Origin: Mariniblastus sp.
GTDB taxonomy: Bacteria; Planctomycetota; Planctomycetia; Pirellulales; Pirellulaceae
Assembly: GCA_022447605.1 (NCBI GenBank)
Contig: JAKVBG010000005.1
Span: 62,001-126,000, forward strand
Reading direction: 5' to 3'
DNA length: 64,000 bases
Shown here: positions 18,134-26,233 of the stretch, piece after piece
How positions within the stretch are numbered: position 1 is the first letter of the stretch
Layout of the letters: every line of letters starts with the position of its first letter
Notes under the pieces: generated by a model
What the model was told of the DNA's origin: nothing
Database searches by the model: none
Seen by the model: only the letters and a program-made list of their open reading frames with translations
Position numbers and translations under genes: made by a program

Positions 18134-18535
18134 ATGAGTCGTTCTTCCATCATGACCAACGGAATCTTGCTGGTGCTGTTCGGGTTCCAGTTGAATCTTG
18201 TTGACACGTACGTAATGACACCCCAATTTACCGGCTTTTGGAACGAACGTTTCAGTGGCCCTCTGTTTGCCGAGGAAACCACGGCGCCCCAGGTCGCCCA
18301 GCAGGAGAGCTCCGGGTTCATGTCCAGCTTCGGTTTTGGCAATAGCGACCAGAACCAGGCCTCTGCAGTACCCGTTTCCCAGGCATCCTTTTCCCAGGAC
18401 AAAAACGCGGCGGACGCAACCATTTCAGACGATAGCCTGAAGCAGTTCACTCCCCCCTCATGGATCTGCTGGCCGCTGATTTTCCTGGGCGCTGTCCTGT
18501 TTTTACACGGCGCGGCTTTTGGGCGTGACAACTAG
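18134..18535 (+). CDS. Small membrane-anchored protein of unknown function
   Basis: I start at ATG 18134, preceded by AGGCGA at a suitable distance, rather than at the longer frame, whose first 90 residues are Arg/Cys-rich and unlike a protein. The 133-residue product has an N-terminal hydrophobic segment (ILLVLFGFQLNLVDTYV), a Ser/Gln/Ala-rich middle of about 70 residues and a C-terminal transmembrane helix (WICWPLIFLGAVLFLHGAA). No domain is recognised. It could be a membrane protein with both ends anchored, or a secreted one if the first segment is cleaved. Confidence 0.6.
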   Translation: MSRSSIMTNGILLVLFGFQLNLVDTYVMTPQFTGFWNERFSGPLFAEETTAPQVAQQESSGFMSSFGFGNSDQNQASAVPVSQASFSQDKNAADATISDDSLKQFTPPSWICWPLIFLGAVLFLHGAAFGRDN

Positions 18536-18894
18536 CGCGCGTTCCCCACGGCGATGAATTCGCCCTCAAGTGCGCGGTAAGTTCTCCAGCGAATCGACCT
18601 GTTGCCTGCTACGTGGCCCGCTCCACAGGGGAAGCCACATCCTGCCCGCCCGGAAAGCGAGCCGGACGACCCCCTGCGCTGAAACGGCAAAACATCGGGC
18701 AAAAAGAGCCACTCTCAAACAGGCGCCCCTCGATCCAGCGCCTTTTCCATACCCCGTTTTGAATTCTGGTGTTGACCGTTTATCATGAACTGCGTTGGAA
18801 AGCGAACGGATTGATTTCCAGTTCGGTTGAAACTCGCTTCGAGCGGGCCGCTTTCCAGTAAAAGCAATTTCATTCAACCTGGACGGGCCAAAAT
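18536..18894. other. Intergenic region upstream of the STAS-kinase pair
   Basis: No convincing ORF with a ribosome site is visible on either strand in these 359 bases. It probably carries the promoter of the partner-switching operon; TTGACC at about 18773 is a possible -35 element but I see no good -10 at the right spacing. Nothing else can be named. Confidence 0.4.
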
Positions 18895-19263
18895 ATGGCG
18901 TTTGATTGTATTGAACTGGAAGACGTTCAAGAGATTTCTGTCGTACGATTCAAGGACGAAAAAGTGATGGACCCCAGCCGCATAGAAAAGCTGGGAGAAG
19001 AACTGATGTCCCTGGCCGGCGAAGAGGATCCTCGCAACCTGCTGATTAACTTCGAAGATGTCCGCTTCTTCTCCAGTGCGGCGATCAACAAATTGATCGT
19101 TTTGGAAAAGCGGATGCGAGCTGGCGGTGGTGAGATGAAACTCAGCAATTTAAGACCGGAAGTACGAGACCTCTTCAGCTTCACCAACCTGGATGGCCTG
19201 TTCGACATCCGGGATGAGCAATCCGAAGCACTGCGATCTTTTTCCAGTTCAGCCGACGGGTAA
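18895..19263 (+). CDS. STAS domain protein, anti-sigma factor antagonist
   Basis: The 122-residue product has the STAS pattern: strand ISVVRFKDEKVMD, helix SRIEKLGEELMSL, strand NLLINFEDVRFFSSAAINKL, and LSNLRPEVRDLFSFTNLDGLF. It is a SpoIIAA/RsbV type switch protein. In SpoIIAA the phosphorylated Ser follows an Asp; here the matching positions are Ser60 and Ser61, so the Asp is lost, as in the related protein at 13803. The gene is followed after 28 bases by an RsbW-like kinase, making a compact partner-switch pair. No sigma factor gene lies next to them. Confidence 0.93.
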   Translation: MAFDCIELEDVQEISVVRFKDEKVMDPSRIEKLGEELMSLAGEEDPRNLLINFEDVRFFSSAAINKLIVLEKRMRAGGGEMKLSNLRPEVRDLFSFTNLDGLFDIRDEQSEALRSFSSSADG

Positions 19264-19291
19264 AGTAGCGTCATCGTTTCCGTCATCTACC

Positions 19292-19729
19292 ATGAGCCAT
19301 GAAGAGATTGTCTGGCAAGAACAGGCCACCATTGCGAGTTCCGCTAACCGGGCCGTGGAACTGATTGGCAAGGTGGTTGAACAGCTGGAACAACAGCAGT
19401 GGGGCGAAAAAAAGGTCTTCGGTATTCGCCTCGCCCTGGAAGAAGCCTTGATGAACGCTATCAAACATGGCAACCAGGGCGACGCATCCAAGTTGATTGT
19501 GACGGAATTTGAATTGACCGAATCGCGGTTTCGCGCCCGGATTACCGATGAAGGGAGTGGCTTCAAAATTTCCGAGGTTCCCGATCCGACAAATGAAGAG
19601 AACTTGGGGCTGCCGACCGGCAGGGGGTTGGCCATGATCCGGAATTACATCGACGAAGTCGAGTACAGCGAGAAAGGCAACTCGTTGATTATTGTGGCCC
19701 ACCGAGGTGATGGATCCCTCGACCGCTGA
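19292..19729 (+). CDS. RsbW-like anti-sigma factor / serine kinase
   Basis: The 145-residue product is a small GHKL ATPase: N box LALEEALMNAIKHGN (residues ~47-61), G1 box TDEGSGF and G2 box GRGLAMIRNYID. It has no extra domain, as in RsbW and SpoIIAB, which bind a sigma factor and phosphorylate a STAS partner. The start at ATG 19292 is chosen from the family length; the longer frame would read through the end of the STAS gene. The natural partner is the STAS protein just upstream, possibly also that at 13803. The target sigma factor is not in this window. Confidence 0.93.
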   Translation: MSHEEIVWQEQATIASSANRAVELIGKVVEQLEQQQWGEKKVFGIRLALEEALMNAIKHGNQGDASKLIVTEFELTESRFRARITDEGSGFKISEVPDPTNEENLGLPTGRGLAMIRNYIDEVEYSEKGNSLIIVAHRGDGSLDR

Positions 19730-19749
19730 CGTGAAGGCAATTTGCCTAT

Positions 19750-20889
19750 TCAGACCCTTACGAAAGTCGTACCACTGACACGGCGTACCAGTCGGCGGAT
19801 TTCCAACACGCTGATCGTGGACAACACGCGCGCTACTGGCAAAGCCGTGACCGCCACCACCTGGTCGAGCTGGGTCACCTCGGAACCGATCGCCTGCAGG
19901 ATCAACTGTTCCTGGTCCGTGAGTTTCAGTTCTGCCGGGTGACGGATTTCCCTGCCATCCGGGTGAGCAGCAGGCGCTGAAAGGGGACCCAACTCCTCCA
20001 GGATATCCTCAACCGTTTCCACCAGCTTGGCACCATCGCGAATCAGTCGATGGCACCCCCGCGACAGGCGACTGTCGATTCGACCGGGAACGGCAAACAC
20101 TTCGCGATCCTGTTCCATCGCCAGTCGAGCTGAAATCAGCGCGCCGCTCCGCTCGGCCGCTTCGACCACAACAACCCCCAGCGACAAACCACTGACAATC
20201 CGGTTTCGTTGTGGAAACGCACTTCTTCGAGGCGGGCTGCGGGGAGGCAACTCCGACAGCACGGCTCCCTGCTGGCAAATCTCCCTGGCGAGGTCATCAT
20301 GTTCTGCGGGGTAAAGATCCAACAAACCACTACCGAGTACGGCCACGGTCCGACCGCCGGCGGCCAGGGCGGCCCGGTGCGCCACCGCATCGACTCCACG
20401 GGCCAACCCGGAAACCACGGTGACCCCCGAACTGGCCAGGCCCCGCGCCAGTCGCTCGGCGACCTTTTTCCCGTAGTTGGATGCATGCCGGGTGCCGACC
20501 ACGGCAATCGCCACCTCATCCTGTGGAAGCAGTTCACCCTGTTGATACAGGATATTGGGAGGGTCGTGAATCTGTTTCAGCAATGGGGGATAATTCTCGC
20601 AATGTCGATCGAGAATCCCGATCGAATGTCTCTCACAATCCTCAAGGATTTGGCCCAACTCGATCTGCTTGGCGTTGCCGATCTCTCGGGTCAACTTGCT
20701 GCCAACCCCGGGAACGGCCCGCAATTGGTTCGGGGTAGCCCGCAGGACATTCTCAGCGCTGCCCAGGCAATTCAGCAACTCGTTAAAGATCCGCGGCCCC
20801 ACTCCTGGCACCAGGCTTAATCGCAACATGGCTTGGCACACCGAGGAGCGGCCCGCTGAGGCGTTCGCATTGGCATCTTGATCTCTCAA
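19750..20889 (-). CDS. dprA: DNA processing protein DprA
   Basis: The 379-residue product has an N-terminal helix-hairpin-helix-like region (LVPGVGPRIFNELL, RAVPGVGSKLTREI), the Rossmann DprA/Smf core (AVVGTRHASNYGKK, VVSGLARGVDAVAH, RNRIVSGLS, VPGRIDSRLSRGCHRLI) and a C-terminal winged-helix region (~320-379). DprA loads RecA on incoming single-stranded DNA in natural transformation. The start is TTG 20889, five bases after GAGG. That ribosome site lies in one copy of an 18-bp tandem repeat. The gene converges on the rsbW-like gene. Confidence 0.95.
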   Translation of the reverse strand: MRDQDANANASAGRSSVCQAMLRLSLVPGVGPRIFNELLNCLGSAENVLRATPNQLRAVPGVGSKLTREIGNAKQIELGQILEDCERHSIGILDRHCENYPPLLKQIHDPPNILYQQGELLPQDEVAIAVVGTRHASNYGKKVAERLARGLASSGVTVVSGLARGVDAVAHRAALAAGGRTVAVLGSGLLDLYPAEHDDLAREICQQGAVLSELPPRSPPRRSAFPQRNRIVSGLSLGVVVVEAAERSGALISARLAMEQDREVFAVPGRIDSRLSRGCHRLIRDGAKLVETVEDILEELGPLSAPAAHPDGREIRHPAELKLTDQEQLILQAIGSEVTQLDQVVAVTALPVARVLSTISVLEIRRLVRRVSGTTFVRV

Positions 20890-20925
20890 TAGAACCTCGT
20901 ACCAGCTTAGAACCTCGTACCAGCT
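20890..20925. repeat. Perfect 18-bp tandem duplication before dprA
   Basis: TAGAACCTCGTACCAGCT occurs twice without a gap or mismatch (20890-20907 and 20908-20925). Read on the minus strand each copy contains ACGAGG, so the dprA Shine-Dalgarno is present twice, the proximal copy at the correct distance from the TTG. Confidence 0.95.
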
Positions 20926-20973
20926 AAACGTCTGTAATGGCCCCGCCCCGGTTCAATCGCTGCCCTGCACCCG

Positions 20974-22062
20974 TCAACCGGAACCAGTCGATCGAGCCAT
21001 GCTCGCCAAGATCTTTTCCTCGTCCGGGGCTGCCACAAGCTCGACCAAGCCGGCCCGCTTGGGCAACACCAACCGGAGTTGCCCGGCCTCCACTTTCTTG
21101 TCGTTCTGCATCGCTTCCAGCAAATCAGGACGGCGATCGTCCGGCAACCTTACAGGTAAATTCAGATCCTCCAGGAGCTGCCGCTGTCTCAATTTCAGGT
21201 CATCCTCGACGAAACCGATATCTGCCGCCAGTTCAACCGCCATCTGCATTCCGATGCTGATCGCTTCACCATGCAGGTAAGTACCGTAGCCGTAGACCGT
21301 TTCGATCGCGTGCCCAAAGGTATGACCATAATTCAGGATGGCCCGCCGGCCGGAAATCTCGCGTTCGTCCTCGACCACCACTTCGGCCTTGAGTTGACAA
21401 CACCTGGCAATCATCTCGGCCAGGAGATCGGGGTCACGAGAATAGATGGCCGCTACCCGGTTTTCCAGGAATTCCAGAAAAGCTTCATCCATGATCACGC
21501 CGTATTTGACGACCTCGGCCAAGCCTGACGTGTAATTCCTTTCATCCAGGGTTTTCAACACGCCGGGGTCGATCAGTACCTGGTCCGGCTGCCAGAAGGC
21601 GCCCACCATGTTCTTTGCCTCGGCCAGATTGATACCGACTTTCCCGCCCACGCTGCTGTCGACCTGGGCCAACAGGCTAGTCGGGATCTGGATCAGCGAA
21701 ATCCCACGGGCAAACGTGGCGGCAACGAAACCGGCCAGATCCCCGACCACCCCGCCCCCCAGGGCGACCACGACCGATGAACGATTGGTTCCCAGGTCAA
21801 CCAGTTGATCCCAGAGCTGCTGCGCCTGTTCGACCGACTTCGACGCCTCGCCGGTCGGTATCTGAATCGAATCCACACGCTGGACCGTCTGTTTCAGATC
21901 CTGGCAAACGGCCTCTTGGTAAAGCTCACCAACCTGGGTGTCAGAAATTACCAGCGCATGGGGACAGGCTGGCAGATGTTGCGATAAAGCTTCCAGAACA
22001 CCGACTTCAATATGAATCGTGTACGGGTTGGACGGTAATTCTACGGGGACAAGGGTAGGCAA
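20974..22062 (-). CDS. aroB: 3-dehydroquinate synthase
   Basis: The 362-residue product carries the AroB motifs: NAD-binding VVALGGGVVGDLAGFVAA, IPTSLLAQVDSSVGGKVGIN, and the zinc ligands in LAEVVKYG and NYGHTFGHAIE, with a further His in YLHGEAISIGM. It converts DAHP to 3-dehydroquinate in the shikimate pathway. The length is normal. The start is TTG 22062; an ATG at 22076 is out of frame. The next upstream minus-strand gene ends 143 bases away, so aroB may have its own promoter. Confidence 0.95.
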   Translation of the reverse strand: MPTLVPVELPSNPYTIHIEVGVLEALSQHLPACPHALVISDTQVGELYQEAVCQDLKQTVQRVDSIQIPTGEASKSVEQAQQLWDQLVDLGTNRSSVVVALGGGVVGDLAGFVAATFARGISLIQIPTSLLAQVDSSVGGKVGINLAEAKNMVGAFWQPDQVLIDPGVLKTLDERNYTSGLAEVVKYGVIMDEAFLEFLENRVAAIYSRDPDLLAEMIARCCQLKAEVVVEDEREISGRRAILNYGHTFGHAIETVYGYGTYLHGEAISIGMQMAVELAADIGFVEDDLKLRQRQLLEDLNLPVRLPDDRRPDLLEAMQNDKKVEAGQLRLVLPKRAGLVELVAAPDEEKILASMARSTGSG

Positions 22063-22205
22063 TTGGCAACACCCATTACAGGAACGTTCTCTCCTCCGGC
22101 GAGCAGCCGTACCCTTTCATTGTCACTGCCCCAAGCAAATAAACAAGCAGACCTGTGCGACAGTCGCAGGTTGCCTGTGGCCAGTCACACAATTCAGAGG
22201 AGATG

Positions 22206-23840
22206 CTATTTTTTCTGGACCAACCCGATGCCCGTGATTCGAAGTTTCTCCTCGTACACGACAATCCCGTAAATCGCCTTGCCGGAAATGGCATTCAGGC
22301 GGAACTGCTGGGCGCCTGTCTCCTGCCCGGCCCAAGCACTGGTTTGCAGGTTTTGCATATCCATACGGCTCTCTTGACCCGGCGCCAGCAGGGCCTGGAT
22401 TCCCACGACCTGGTCGTCCTGCAGGTTGACCTTGATACCGGCCAGGTAATACCCCTTCTGGTAATAGAGAGAGTCGGAGTACTCGGGTTGACCGTGAATC
22501 GGCAGGACCAATTGGAAGGGAGCCTCACTCGACGTGGACGATTTCAGCGTATCCAGGCCCCGACAAGGTTGACTGGAAAAGTAGATCCAGCCGAACTTGG
22601 TCTGTTTGCCGGCCGTTTCGCTCAGTTGGTACGATTCAAACTGGGCCGCATCCTGAATTTTTCCCCCGATCACCCGGATCGGCAATAGGCTCTTTTTCCG
22701 CTGCAACAGGGCGGCCCGTTTCTCTGGGTAAGTCAGCAGGTCGCGCACCACGTCCGCCTGGGGCACTTCCAGAACACCCTGGGGCACTTCCAGAACACCC
22801 TCATCGGCAAGGCTGCGCGCCCTGCTGTTCGAGGCGGATTCAGCAGCATTCATCGATTTGAAAGGGTTCGCGTCCGTCTCCCGGATGAGCTGGTCTACCG
22901 AAAAGTCGGTGGCCTGATCCTCGGGGCGAAACGCCTCTTCCGATCGATCGGCGGCCTGGGCGACCGGTTGCAGGGGGAGCGACCGGGCAATTGGTGCTTT
23001 CTGATTTCCCTGATTTCCCTGCAACTGCTCAGCTGTTCTGTTGCGACCGGAATCCTTATTTGGTCCAGCAGGAGACAGCCGACGGAGCATGTCTCCTCCC
23101 GGTTGATTCCGTTGAATCGGCACCGCAGAACGACGGTCTGGTATCGGTTGCACAGCCACTCGCTGCTGGGCGATCCGTTCGGCCTGCCGCCTGGCATCAA
23201 CCGAGCGGGCATTCAGAAAGCTGCCAATCCCTGCGCTAACCAGCAACAGGGAGACCAGCAAGGCGAGCCCCTGCACCCTGAAACGTGAACCGGGCAGCCT
23301 GCTGGCGGCGAGGTACGTTCCAACAATTCCGAGCAGTATGAAATAGAACACGCCGAATCCACCATCGATTCGGAGCGTCATCCCGTCCAGAAATCGAAAC
23401 CGGTAGCCCATCAACTGGGCCACGATAGCGGCCAAAGCGAACAGGACCAGACCAAAACCGAACCGCCGCCACTTGACCCGCGACCGCTCGGCACTCTGTT
23501 GACGCTGTTGCAGCCATTGTTCGGCTTTGGCTGGAACTAGCTCCCCATCTTCAGAACGTTCAACCAGCGTCCCCTCGATCACTAGGTCAGCAGGGGAACT
23601 GGACAGCGCATCTGGTTCGGCCTGCATCAAAGCGACTTCTGCCGGGTCGAGAAGATCGTCCGGGCTGGCCTTGTCGGGGGGCGGCGAGTTCTCGAGAACG
23701 ACTTGCCACGAAAAGATCTGCTGCCAGGCAAAGGTATGCTTGCAGGTTGGACAGACAATCTTGGGGCGCAATTTTTGCGCTGACAATTTGAGACGGGTGT
23801 CGCAATTGGGGCAGGAGAGCTTGATAAAGTCATCTGACAT
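22206..23840 (-). CDS. Membrane protein with N-terminal zinc ribbon, function unknown
   Basis: The 544-residue product opens with a zinc ribbon (SCPNCDTRLKLSAQ ... CPTCKHTF), close in sequence to the ribbon at the start of the MoxR protein at 3199. Three or four hydrophobic segments lie between residues 125 and 215, followed by a long Gln/Arg-rich disordered linker with a duplicated GVLEVPQ heptad. A beta-rich C-terminal domain (~390-544) has repeated hydrophobic strands such as GYYLAGIKVNLQDDQVVGIQ and looks like a globular ligand-binding fold. I choose ATG 23840, with GAGTGAG upstream, over the frame start four codons earlier. Confidence 0.75.
   Translation of the reverse strand: MSDDFIKLSCPNCDTRLKLSAQKLRPKIVCPTCKHTFAWQQIFSWQVVLENSPPPDKASPDDLLDPAEVALMQAEPDALSSSPADLVIEGTLVERSEDGELVPAKAEQWLQQRQQSAERSRVKWRRFGFGLVLFALAAIVAQLMGYRFRFLDGMTLRIDGGFGVFYFILLGIVGTYLAASRLPGSRFRVQGLALLVSLLLVSAGIGSFLNARSVDARRQAERIAQQRVAVQPIPDRRSAVPIQRNQPGGDMLRRLSPAGPNKDSGRNRTAEQLQGNQGNQKAPIARSLPLQPVAQAADRSEEAFRPEDQATDFSVDQLIRETDANPFKSMNAAESASNSRARSLADEGVLEVPQGVLEVPQADVVRDLLTYPEKRAALLQRKKSLLPIRVIGGKIQDAAQFESYQLSETAGKQTKFGWIYFSSQPCRGLDTLKSSTSSEAPFQLVLPIHGQPEYSDSLYYQKGYYLAGIKVNLQDDQVVGIQALLAPGQESRMDMQNLQTSAWAGQETGAQQFRLNAISGKAIYGIVVYEEKLRITGIGLVQKK
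22760..22801. repeat. In-frame 21-bp tandem duplication inside the zinc-ribbon protein gene
   Basis: Two exact copies of a 21-base unit (22760-22780, 22781-22801) encode GVLEVPQ twice in a linker region. The reading frame is kept. Confidence 0.95.
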
Positions 23841-23864
23841 TGAAAATCTCACTCGGGAAGCCTG

Positions 23865-23870
23865 ATTATA
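23865..23870 (-). promoter_or_regulatory. Candidate -10 box for the zinc-ribbon membrane protein gene
   Basis: A consensus TATAAT is on the minus strand 25 bases before the ATG at 23840. The -35 region (TTCTGT at 17 bases) is poor, so this is only a candidate. Confidence 0.35.
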
Positions 23871-23981
23871 ACTCAGTATGACTGCTCACAGAACCATGAA
23901 AAACGATTTCTGCCCATCACACAAAAAAAGCGGGAATGAGAAGAAAGTCTCTGGCGCTGCGAATCTGAATCTTTCAGGCAG

Positions 23982-24009
23982 CCTGGCGGCCGCCGGCATA
24001 GCCGCCAGG
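23982..24009 (-). terminator. Hairpin after the PhyH gene
   Basis: CCTGGCGGC and GCCGCCAGG form a perfect 9-bp stem with a 10-base loop. It lies 22 bases beyond the stop of the PhyH gene. There is no clear U-tract, so it may be a Rho-assisted end or an mRNA-stabilising structure. Confidence 0.5.
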
Positions 24010-24031
24010 AGCGCGCAGGTCGAGCGACCCT

Positions 24032-24907
24032 TTATACCTCGGGCTGATAGAGAAGGGGGAAAAACTGGCCCTCCAGCTTTCCTCCTTTTTCGATCGGCGG
24101 GACACCGGCCAACAATTCGTCATCGGTGGCCGAGCAAACCCCGTCACGACAGACATTCAACACCACGGCACGGCGCGGGAAAGGCGTTTTGTTGGCATGC
24201 GATCCATGGACCATCAAAGGGTGATGAAAGGAACATTCACCGGCCGACAATTCAACAGGGACCGTTCCTGAAAATTCACTCAGCTGCTCTTCCGTCAGAA
24301 CTTTCTCCAGTCCGTCCATGGCGCCGGCCAATTCGGTCGTCGGCAACAACTGCCAGCGGTGACTGCCGGGAACATAATGCAAACAACCATTTTCGCTATG
24401 GCTGTCATCCAGGCCAATCCAGCAGGTCAGGTGTTCCATCGGGGTGGTGCGGGTCCAGTACGAATAGTCCTGATGCCAGGCGACCACCCCGCCATGATGA
24501 GCCGGTTTGCAGAACAGCTGATCGTGCCAGAACCTGACAGCCCCATCAAGCAACTGACTGGCCGCCATCAGGAAAGGGGCATTCCAGAGAATGTCATGGA
24601 ATCCGGGGCGCAGGCGCCAGGCCCCCAGCGCGTGAAACAGGACCTGTTCCGCCTCGGTCGACTCGTTCCGATGGTACTCGTACCAGAGTTCCTGCCCGTC
24701 ATGGCCCTCCTCAAAGAACTCACCCAGTTCATTCCTGAGAAAATCGATTTGCTCATCACTGAGCAGGCGGACCCCCGCCAGGTAACCATTCTCGTGAAAG
24801 AAATCGACCTGCTCATCCGACAGGCGGAGCCTGTCCCATTGTTCCACCGAATCGGGATGGGGAAACAGATCGGAAACAGGGGAATGGTATTGGGAATAGT
24901 CAGTCAA
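24032..24907 (-). CDS. Phytanoyl-CoA dioxygenase (PhyH) family protein
   Basis: The 291-residue product is a Fe(II)/2-oxoglutarate oxygenase of the PhyH family. The facial-triad His and Asp are in WHQD (His145, Asp147), with a distal His in [12 protein letters not shown] and a following Arg (PRRAVVLN) for 2-oxoglutarate. The N-terminus has the usual [15 protein letters not shown] motif. I favour the TTG at 24907, which has GGAGGG seven bases upstream; the ATG at 24922 has no ribosome site. The substrate is unknown; planctomycetes carry many such genes. The voltage-sensor-like gene lies just upstream in the same direction. Confidence 0.88.
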   Translation of the reverse strand: MTDYSQYHSPVSDLFPHPDSVEQWDRLRLSDEQVDFFHENGYLAGVRLLSDEQIDFLRNELGEFFEEGHDGQELWYEYHRNESTEAEQVLFHALGAWRLRPGFHDILWNAPFLMAASQLLDGAVRFWHDQLFCKPAHHGGVVAWHQDYSYWTRTTPMEHLTCWIGLDDSHSENGCLHYVPGSHRWQLLPTTELAGAMDGLEKVLTEEQLSEFSGTVPVELSAGECSFHHPLMVHGSHANKTPFPRRAVVLNVCRDGVCSATDDELLAGVPPIEKGGKLEGQFFPLLYQPEV

Positions 24908-24947
24908 TGGGTGACCCTCCATTCAAAAGACCAGATTCTGTCTGCCG

Positions 24948-26015
24948 CTAAGACATTTTGCAATCGGGATCGATGGCAGAATCATCAACCTGGGCGTCAT
25001 TAGAGGCCTTGTCCGTTTCCTTCATTTGATTCAGCCGGACTTCCTCGGCCAACTGGTCAATCCGCTTCTGCAAATCGGTCAGGTCCGCTTTCCGTTCACG
25101 ATATTCCGCGCGCAGGGCGGCCAATTTTTTTTCCGGTTTTATGCGGAAAAACCGATGGAAAAACTCAAACAGGATCAATGCCCGCAGGACCTTGACCGCC
25201 AAACTTCTCAAGCGGTAGATACGTCCAATGCGCGCCAGGTGCTGGACCTGGGCGAACTTGGCCAGCTTGACCGCCCGCAAAACCCGAAGCGATCGCAGGA
25301 AGGAAATCAACGGCAACACAACAATCGCCAAGTCAATCCAATTCTTTTTGACGTACTCCAGTTTCCGATGGGTGGCACTGAAACGGATAATGAACTCGAC
25401 GGAAAACGCGAGCCAGATCAGGCCGGTACTGATATGCAGGAGCAATCGCAGCCATAAATGCTGGCGGACGTACCCTTGCATCCCAAATTCGACAATCAGG
25501 ACAGGCAATATCAAGGTGGCAATCACCAACATCGGCTTGCTGAACGCCTTTTCCAGTCGCTTGCTCAATGCGCGACCCGGCATTCTCCAACCGAGCCAGG
25601 GCAACCAGATTCGACCACCCTTGCCCGGGATGGGAGCCGACATTCGCAGCGGTGGCAGAAAGCAGATCAACAAGCGTTGGAAATCATGTTTCCAGAACGA
25701 ACGGCCCACTCGTCGCTGTGAAAGAAAACAGAACAGGAACTCGCCAATAAACACCAGCCACAAGAGAAAGATCAGCTTGGCAATCTGGCTGCCCAACTGC
25801 AGGCTGGCCAATTCGAAGTCGAGGGTATCCGGATTAACTGTTACTGTTGTGCCGGGCACTCCATCCGAACCGGACATGATCTCGACCCGCGGAATATCCA
25901 CCCACACGACGATCAGCGCAGCCAACAGGACCAGAAAAAGTAACGACAGTACAAACATCGGTCGTGCCAACCAGTCCGCTGTCGAGTTTACTACGTATTG
26001 AATGCTCGGTTTCAC
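24948..26015 (-). CDS. Voltage-sensor-domain-like membrane protein without a pore
   Basis: The 355-residue product has an S1-S4 voltage-sensor pattern in its second half: S1 ~161-178, S2 ~193-211 (with Glu207 and Arg211), S3 ~226-238 (WIDLAIVVLPL, Asp228) and an S4-like run with Arg241, Arg244, Arg247 and Lys250 at three-residue steps. No S5, pore loop or selectivity filter follows; instead there is a basic stretch and a coiled coil (~295-333). The first half has two more transmembrane helices (~20-40, ~80-98) and a segment that resembles S2-S3. I choose GTG 26015, after AGGAGG at a rather long 13 bases. The family is often annotated as ion transporter. Confidence 0.72.
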   Translation of the reverse strand: MKPSIQYVVNSTADWLARPMFVLSLLFLVLLAALIVVWVDIPRVEIMSGSDGVPGTTVTVNPDTLDFELASLQLGSQIAKLIFLLWLVFIGEFLFCFLSQRRVGRSFWKHDFQRLLICFLPPLRMSAPIPGKGGRIWLPWLGWRMPGRALSKRLEKAFSKPMLVIATLILPVLIVEFGMQGYVRQHLWLRLLLHISTGLIWLAFSVEFIIRFSATHRKLEYVKKNWIDLAIVVLPLISFLRSLRVLRAVKLAKFAQVQHLARIGRIYRLRSLAVKVLRALILFEFFHRFFRIKPEKKLAALRAEYRERKADLTDLQKRIDQLAEEVRLNQMKETDKASNDAQVDDSAIDPDCKMS

Positions 26016-26233
26016 GCCCCGCGATTCTCCTCCTCTGCCTGATTCTACCAAACGGATCCAGCCGGTCACCTCTCCCCGCCACCAACCAGGGCTGTCCGGC
26101 GCAACAAAAGTCCTGAGAACGGTTATTCGTCCAACAGAACCATTGATTGCCCTTTTTCAGGAAACAAAACAGAGGGAGCCAAATATCCTGGCAGCACACC
26201 AGTGAGAGCCGCGCGCCAGTCGGAGGCACCGGG

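Noticed and set aside
23878-24537. Plus-strand open frame of 219 codons
   Set aside because: Most of it is antisense to the PhyH gene and its product is Arg/Pro-rich without a pattern.
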